DNA from: Sporosarcina sp. FSL K6-3457
GTDB taxonomy: Bacteria; Bacillota; Bacilli; Bacillales_A; Planococcaceae
DNA: 64,000 nucleotides
Assembly: GCF_038007285.1 (NCBI RefSeq)
Contig: NZ_JBBOWX010000001.1
Span: 4,233,501 to 4,297,500, forward strand
Direction: 5' to 3'
Within the stretch, counting starts at the first letter, position 1. The number at the start of each line of letters is the position of its first letter. The position numbers were made by a program, and so were the translations under genes. Shown piece after piece: positions 60,573 through 64,000 of the stretch. A model generated the notes under the pieces. It was given only the letters and a program-made list of their open reading frames with translations. It was not told the DNA's origin and did not search any database.

Positions 60573-61505
60573 ATGGACACAATGCTTACCGTAGAAGGAT
60601 TAGGAAAATCCTTCAAGGACAAGAAGATTATTTCGAATATTTCCTTCGAAGTGAAAAAAGGAGAAATCATGGCGCTGCTCGGACCGAACGGAGCGGGGAA
60701 ATCAACGACAATCCGCAATATCATGGGTATCTTGTATCCCGATGAAGGCACAATCACTTTTCGGAACCGCTCAACGAAAGATATTCCACGCGATAAAATT
60801 GGCTATCTTCCAGAAGAGCGGGGACTCTACAAAAACGTCAAGGTCATGGACATTCTGCTGTATCTTGCGGAGCTGAAGGATTATCCGCTGGACCAGGCTA
60901 AAGTACGCGCGCTCGAATACTTGAAAAAGTTCGGCCTAGAAGGCAAGGATAAAGTGTCGGTCGAGGAGTTATCGAAAGGGATGGGTCAGAAAGTCCAATT
61001 TATCGCCTCCATTCTCCATGAACCGGAACTGCTAATCCTGGATGAGCCGTTCTCTGGTCTTGATCCCGTCAGCCAGGAGCTGTTCAAAGAAGAAATCCGC
61101 TCACTGGCCGAAAAAGGCACGGCGATTTTATTGTCTTCGCATCAGATGAACCTTGTCGAAGAAATGGCGGATCGGCTGTTCCTAATTCACCGCGGCACGA
61201 AAGTAATCTCCGGGACTCTGAGTGATGTCAAAAAGGAATACGCCAATTTCAAATGCACGATCAACGGCGGCAACAGCCTCAGCCTGCTTGAAAGCCTACC
61301 GGAAGTCGAGCGGATCGAACAGAACGGGGTAACGGCTGTGCTTTATCTCTCAAAACATGTGCAGCCCGCTGCCTGGCTGAAAAACCTGCCAGATGAACTC
61401 GACATCCAAGAACTATCGATGGACCGGATTTCACTCCATGAAATCTTCGTGGATATCGCCACAGACAAGAATCTTTTGAAGGAAGTAGGTGAGTTACATG
61501 CGTAA
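60573..61505 (+). CDS. natA: ABC transporter ATP-binding protein, NatA-like
   Basis: A 310-residue ATPase: Walker A GPNGAGKST near residue 36, DKIGYLPEERGLYKNVKV (Q-loop region typical of NatA/YhaQ), signature VEELSKGMGQKVQF, Walker B LLILDEPFSGLDP. The C-terminal domain resembles DUF4162. NatAB-type exporters extrude Na+ or other substrates. The ATG at 60573 is chosen because AGAGAGG is 9 bases upstream. It overlaps its permease gene by 8 bases. Confidence 0.9.
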   Translation: MDTMLTVEGLGKSFKDKKIISNISFEVKKGEIMALLGPNGAGKSTTIRNIMGILYPDEGTITFRNRSTKDIPRDKIGYLPEERGLYKNVKVMDILLYLAELKDYPLDQAKVRALEYLKKFGLEGKDKVSVEELSKGMGQKVQFIASILHEPELLILDEPFSGLDPVSQELFKEEIRSLAEKGTAILLSSHQMNLVEEMADRLFLIHRGTKVISGTLSDVKKEYANFKCTINGGNSLSLLESLPEVERIEQNGVTAVLYLSKHVQPAAWLKNLPDELDIQELSMDRISLHEIFVDIATDKNLLKEVGELHA

Positions 61506-62706
61506 CACGATGAAAGTCGCCAAATGGGAAATCAAACGCAATATGAAAAGCAAGTCGTTCATCATCGGCCTATTCCTGACACCGATCATCTTCCTAGCAT
61601 TTTTCTTGCTACCAGACCTATTCAAATCGGATGATGAAGCAGCGACAACGACAGTCTACGTCAACGACCAGCTCGGAGTCTACGAACTATTGGAAGCCGC
61701 GGCAGCAAATACCGAATGGCAGATGGAACAGACAGACACCACAGAACAGGAAGCTACTGCAGCACTTGAAGAGAAAAAAGATGCTGCGTATATCTTTATC
61801 AACGAACAGGCGGTTGAAACCGGAAAAGTCGCAGTTTACACGCATGAAGACACGAGTTCTGCCTTCATGGATGAAGTCCAGATCCTCGGCGGTCCACTGC
61901 AGATGGTGCAGATCGAGAAGCTCGGCCTAACAGCGGCAGAAGCCGCAGTTGTCGCGCAGGGAGTCGTCTTTGAAGATGCTTCTGAGGAAACGAAAGAAGG
62001 TGGCCTGTTCAGTGAAAACATGCTGGAACGTGTGATTCCAGGAGCATTTGCCGCTGTCGTCATGCTGTCAATCGTCTTCACCGGAATGGCGATCTTCCAA
62101 AGCGCGTCCCAGGAGAAGAAAGACAAGATTGCTGAGATTATCCTATCGTCTTTAACACCAGCAGAACTGATGCAAGGCAAAATCATCGGCTATTTTGTCC
62201 TTGGTATCATCCAGGTCGTTGTCTATATTGTCATCGCGCTGCCGGTACTCATCTGGAAAATCGATTTTCCGATCATCGAGTATCTGCTAGTGCCCGAGCT
62301 TCTAGTGCTACTATTCATTTCTATCCTCGGATACCTGCTCTATGCAGCGTTGTTCGTCGGAATCGGTGCGACAATGGCCGATATCTCGACAGCGGGGAAT
62401 TTCCAAGGCATGGTCATGATGTTGCCTTTCAGCCCATTCCTTTTCATTGCGCCAGTTTTCAGTGACCCAAGCGGATTCTGGGCGCAGCTTGGAAGCTATA
62501 TCCCGTTTACATCACCTGGCGTTCTCATTTTGCGTCTATCACTTCTTGAAGAATGGCCGTGGGTGGAAATCATTATCGCCATCGGGATTCTTGCTGTTAG
62601 CGTCTGGGTCTTCATGAAACTTGCCGGCAAAATCTTCAAAATTGGCATCCTGATGTATGGCAAAAACGCCACCCCGGGCGAAATCTGGAAGTGGATTCGG
62701 GCATAA
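61498..62706 (+). CDS. natB: ABC permease, NatB-like
   Basis: A 402-residue ABC-2-type permease: one N-terminal helix (SFIIGLFLTPIIFLAFFLLP), a large extracytoplasmic domain of about 150 acidic residues, then five helices (GAFAAVVMLSIVFTGMAIF onward) including the SASQEKKDKIAEIILSSLTPAELMQGKIIG loop typical of NatB/YhaP. It pairs with the ATPase just upstream. Substrate unknown; NatAB relatives expel sodium or antimicrobial compounds. Confidence 0.9.
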   Translation: MRNTMKVAKWEIKRNMKSKSFIIGLFLTPIIFLAFFLLPDLFKSDDEAATTTVYVNDQLGVYELLEAAAANTEWQMEQTDTTEQEATAALEEKKDAAYIFINEQAVETGKVAVYTHEDTSSAFMDEVQILGGPLQMVQIEKLGLTAAEAAVVAQGVVFEDASEETKEGGLFSENMLERVIPGAFAAVVMLSIVFTGMAIFQSASQEKKDKIAEIILSSLTPAELMQGKIIGYFVLGIIQVVVYIVIALPVLIWKIDFPIIEYLLVPELLVLLFISILGYLLYAALFVGIGATMADISTAGNFQGMVMMLPFSPFLFIAPVFSDPSGFWAQLGSYIPFTSPGVLILRLSLLEEWPWVEIIIAIGILAVSVWVFMKLAGKIFKIGILMYGKNATPGEIWKWIRA

Positions 62707-62754
62707 AAAGATAGAACTTGCTATTGATATCTATTAACCCACCCCTCCTCCAAA

Positions 62755-62783
62755 GAGGAATGAGCCCTAATTTCTCATTCCTC
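62755..62783. terminator. Terminator between convergent ABC operons
   Basis: GAGGAATGAG / CTCATTCCTC perfect 10-bp stem. Confidence 0.6.
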
Positions 62784-62835
62784 CTTGGTAATCAACAGAC
62801 GTGCTTTTAAAATTATCAATTCATCGTAGCCTTAA

Positions 62836-63651
62836 TTAGGATACCTGTTCTTTAGTACTTGGTGTTAAATAATTATGAATGCAATCAGTCGGTAATTGTG
62901 CAGCTAACAGGGCTTTACTCGCTTCGTGCTGCACATTATTAAGTTGATCAACCGTTGTTTTCTCCACAATCTCCCCTTGGTACATAATCGCAATCTCATC
63001 TGCAATTAACTTTACAGCATGTAAATCATGTGTAATAAAAAGGTACGTTAAATTTAATTCTCGTTGCAGTTTTTTTAGCAGCTTTAAAATATTAATTTGC
63101 ACAAGGAGGTCTAAGCTATTAATGGATTCGTCTAAAACAATTAAATTCGGCTTTGTGGAAATTGCACGTGCAATCGTTATGCGTTGTAATTGACCACCGC
63201 TAAATTGATGGGGGTATTTCATCATGTCTGTGGCCTGTAAGCCTACCATTTCCAATAAATCACTTACCCGCTTATTGATTTCGTCCTTTGTCATTTTTTG
63301 ATGCACACAAAGCGGCTCTGCGATAATGTCTCGTATTTTCATTTTCGGATTCACTGCACTATGACAATCCTGGAATACCACTTGAAGTGCATGCTGTAAA
63401 AAGCGTTTTTCATTGTGTGTTGCTTCATGAATATTAATCTCATGAAAATGAATAGAACCCACATCTGGCTTTTCGATTCCTAATAGCATCTTTCCTAATG
63501 TACTCTTTCCCGACCCACTTTGACCAAGCAAGCCGAAACAACTGCCCTCTTGAATGGTCAACGTCACATTGTTAACCGCCTGTATATGCTTCGCTTTTTT
63601 AAAAAACTGTTTTTGTGTATAGCTTTTGGATACGCCCTCAATCAAAATCAT
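62836..63651 (-). CDS. Oligopeptide/nickel-type ABC ATPase, OppF/NikE-like
   Basis: A 271-residue ATPase of peptide/nickel importers: Walker A GQSGSGKSTLGK near residue 41, Q-loop VVFQDCHSAVNPKM, signature HQFSGGQLQRITIARA, Walker B LIVLDES-INSLD with Ser in place of the usual Pro after the catalytic Glu. GGAGG is 7 bases before the ATG at 63651. It overlaps the upstream ATPase gene by 4 bases (ATGA). Substrate could be peptides, nickel or a metallophore; the rest of the operon is outside the window. Confidence 0.9.
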   Translation of the reverse strand: MILIEGVSKSYTQKQFFKKAKHIQAVNNVTLTIQEGSCFGLLGQSGSGKSTLGKMLLGIEKPDVGSIHFHEINIHEATHNEKRFLQHALQVVFQDCHSAVNPKMKIRDIIAEPLCVHQKMTKDEINKRVSDLLEMVGLQATDMMKYPHQFSGGQLQRITIARAISTKPNLIVLDESINSLDLLVQINILKLLKKLQRELNLTYLFITHDLHAVKLIADEIAIMYQGEIVEKTTVDQLNNVQHEASKALLAAQLPTDCIHNYLTPSTKEQVS

Positions 63652-64000
63652 GTTTGTGCCTCCATTCGTACCCAATGGTCTGTATCATACCTCACTAATT
63701 CGCCTGTAATAACACCGTCAAAGTGTCCATCTAGCTCATCTAAGGTTAAATGTTCGTCCCTTGCAGCTACAAGCATTTTTGTATAGGGATGAACTGGATG
63801 CAATAAAATATGACTTGTCGGTCCTTTTTCTACGATGACGCCATGACGCATGACGATAATTTCTGTCGCTATGTTAGCAATCACCCCTAGGTCATGCGAA
63901 ACGATTAGCATGCCCATCTCCTTTGAAGCTTGAAGCTGTTTCAACTGCTTTAAAATTTCTAATTGTGTCGTCGTATCCAGAGCCGTTGTTGGTTCGTCTG
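63648..64000 (-). CDS. Oligopeptide/nickel-type ABC ATPase, OppD/NikD-like, C-terminal part
   Basis: The frame is open to the right edge of the window. The visible 117 residues start at the Walker B region (DEPTTALDTTTQLEILKQLK), then the H-loop IVSHDLGVIANIATEIIVMRHG and the peptide-transporter tail HPVHPYTKMLVAA. It is the first ATPase of the pair and is translationally coupled to the second one. Confidence 0.9.
   Translation of the reverse strand, partial: DEPTTALDTTTQLEILKQLKQLQASKEMGMLIVSHDLGVIANIATEIIVMRHGVIVEKGPTSHILLHPVHPYTKMLVAARDEHLTLDELDGHFDGVITGELVRYDTDHWVRMEAQT

Noticed and set aside
62836-64000. A staphylopine/metallophore importer
   Set aside because: The two ATPases fit peptide, nickel or metallophore importers equally. 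Without the binding protein and permeases a specific call is not supportable.

Overview
The window reads as accessory-rich chromosome of a low-GC, endospore-former-type Bacillota (Bacillales). The evidence is strong GGAGG ribosome-binding sites, many TTG/GTG starts, bacillithiol-linked proteins (a YtxJ/BrxC-like monothiol bacilliredoxin), close relatives of Bacillus subtilis yrk, ykkCD, pai and lmrAB genes, and dispersed hairpin repeats of a kind I associate with Lysinibacillus/Solibacillus-like genera. The genus is an inference. I saw no rRNA, tRNA, CRISPR array or phage module.

Layout. 0-0.4 kb: the first codons of an IscB RNA-guided nuclease and its upstream omega-RNA-like region, beside an MFS gene. 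2-11 kb: sugar dehydrogenase lipoprotein, LysR regulator diverging from an acetyltransferase and an Old Yellow Enzyme, HAD phosphatase, an AbiEi/AbiEii toxin-antitoxin pair with a clear palindromic operator, and a 6-phospho-beta-glucosidase with its RpiR regulator. 11-14 kb: TetR/SDR pair, a dead flavin oxidoreductase fragment and a broken transposase. 14.3-24.6 kb: a large persulfide/thiosulfate island bounded by two inverted, nearly identical cstR genes. It holds a TusA-rhodanese fusion, DsrE, rhodanese-persulfide dioxygenase, TauE exporter, CoA-disulfide-reductase/rhodanese, two single rhodaneses, a TsdA-like dihaem cytochrome, a thioredoxin and a bacilliredoxin. Seven 14-bp sites of form TACC-N6-GGTA lie upstream of its transcription units. 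25-31 kb: metallo-hydrolase, carbonic anhydrase, a guanidine-I riboswitch with a two-subunit SMR exporter, pirin, YdhR-like monooxygenase, DsbA/SpxH-like protein, TetR and two VOC proteins. 31.8-34.5 kb: IS200 tnpA remnant, a holin-like type I toxin gene, and a marR-paiA-paiB group with a nonsense-broken paiB. 34.5-43 kb: DoxX-MCP-DoxX, DinB, MFS/CGNR pair, a TetR/NAD(P)-binding pair sharing an operator-like sequence, and a frameshifted AraC. 43.6-48 kb: a BcrAB-like ABC transporter with a two-component system. 48-58.4 kb: damaged XRE regulator, TetR, HXXEE and AhpD-like proteins, dead AEC permease, diguanylate cyclase, an lmrAB-like efflux pair, a structured non-coding segment, LysR and a frameshifted LysE, VanZ. 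58.5-62.7 kb: a visibly GC-richer GntR-ABC module. 62.8-64 kb: the end of an oligopeptide/nickel-type ABC importer.

How it works together. The sulfur island is the main coherent system. The persulfide sensor CstR probably derepresses enzymes that move sulfane sulfur (TusA, DsrE, rhodaneses), oxidise it to sulfite (dioxygenase), export sulfite (TauE), reduce persulfide/disulfide (CoADR-Rhd), and possibly oxidise thiosulfate to tetrathionate (TsdA).

Decay is widespread. There are four single-base homopolymer frameshifts, one 7-bp tandem-duplication frameshift and one nonsense mutation. At least four short fragments are related to intact genes elsewhere in the same window. The homopolymer cases could be assembly errors and need read-level checking.
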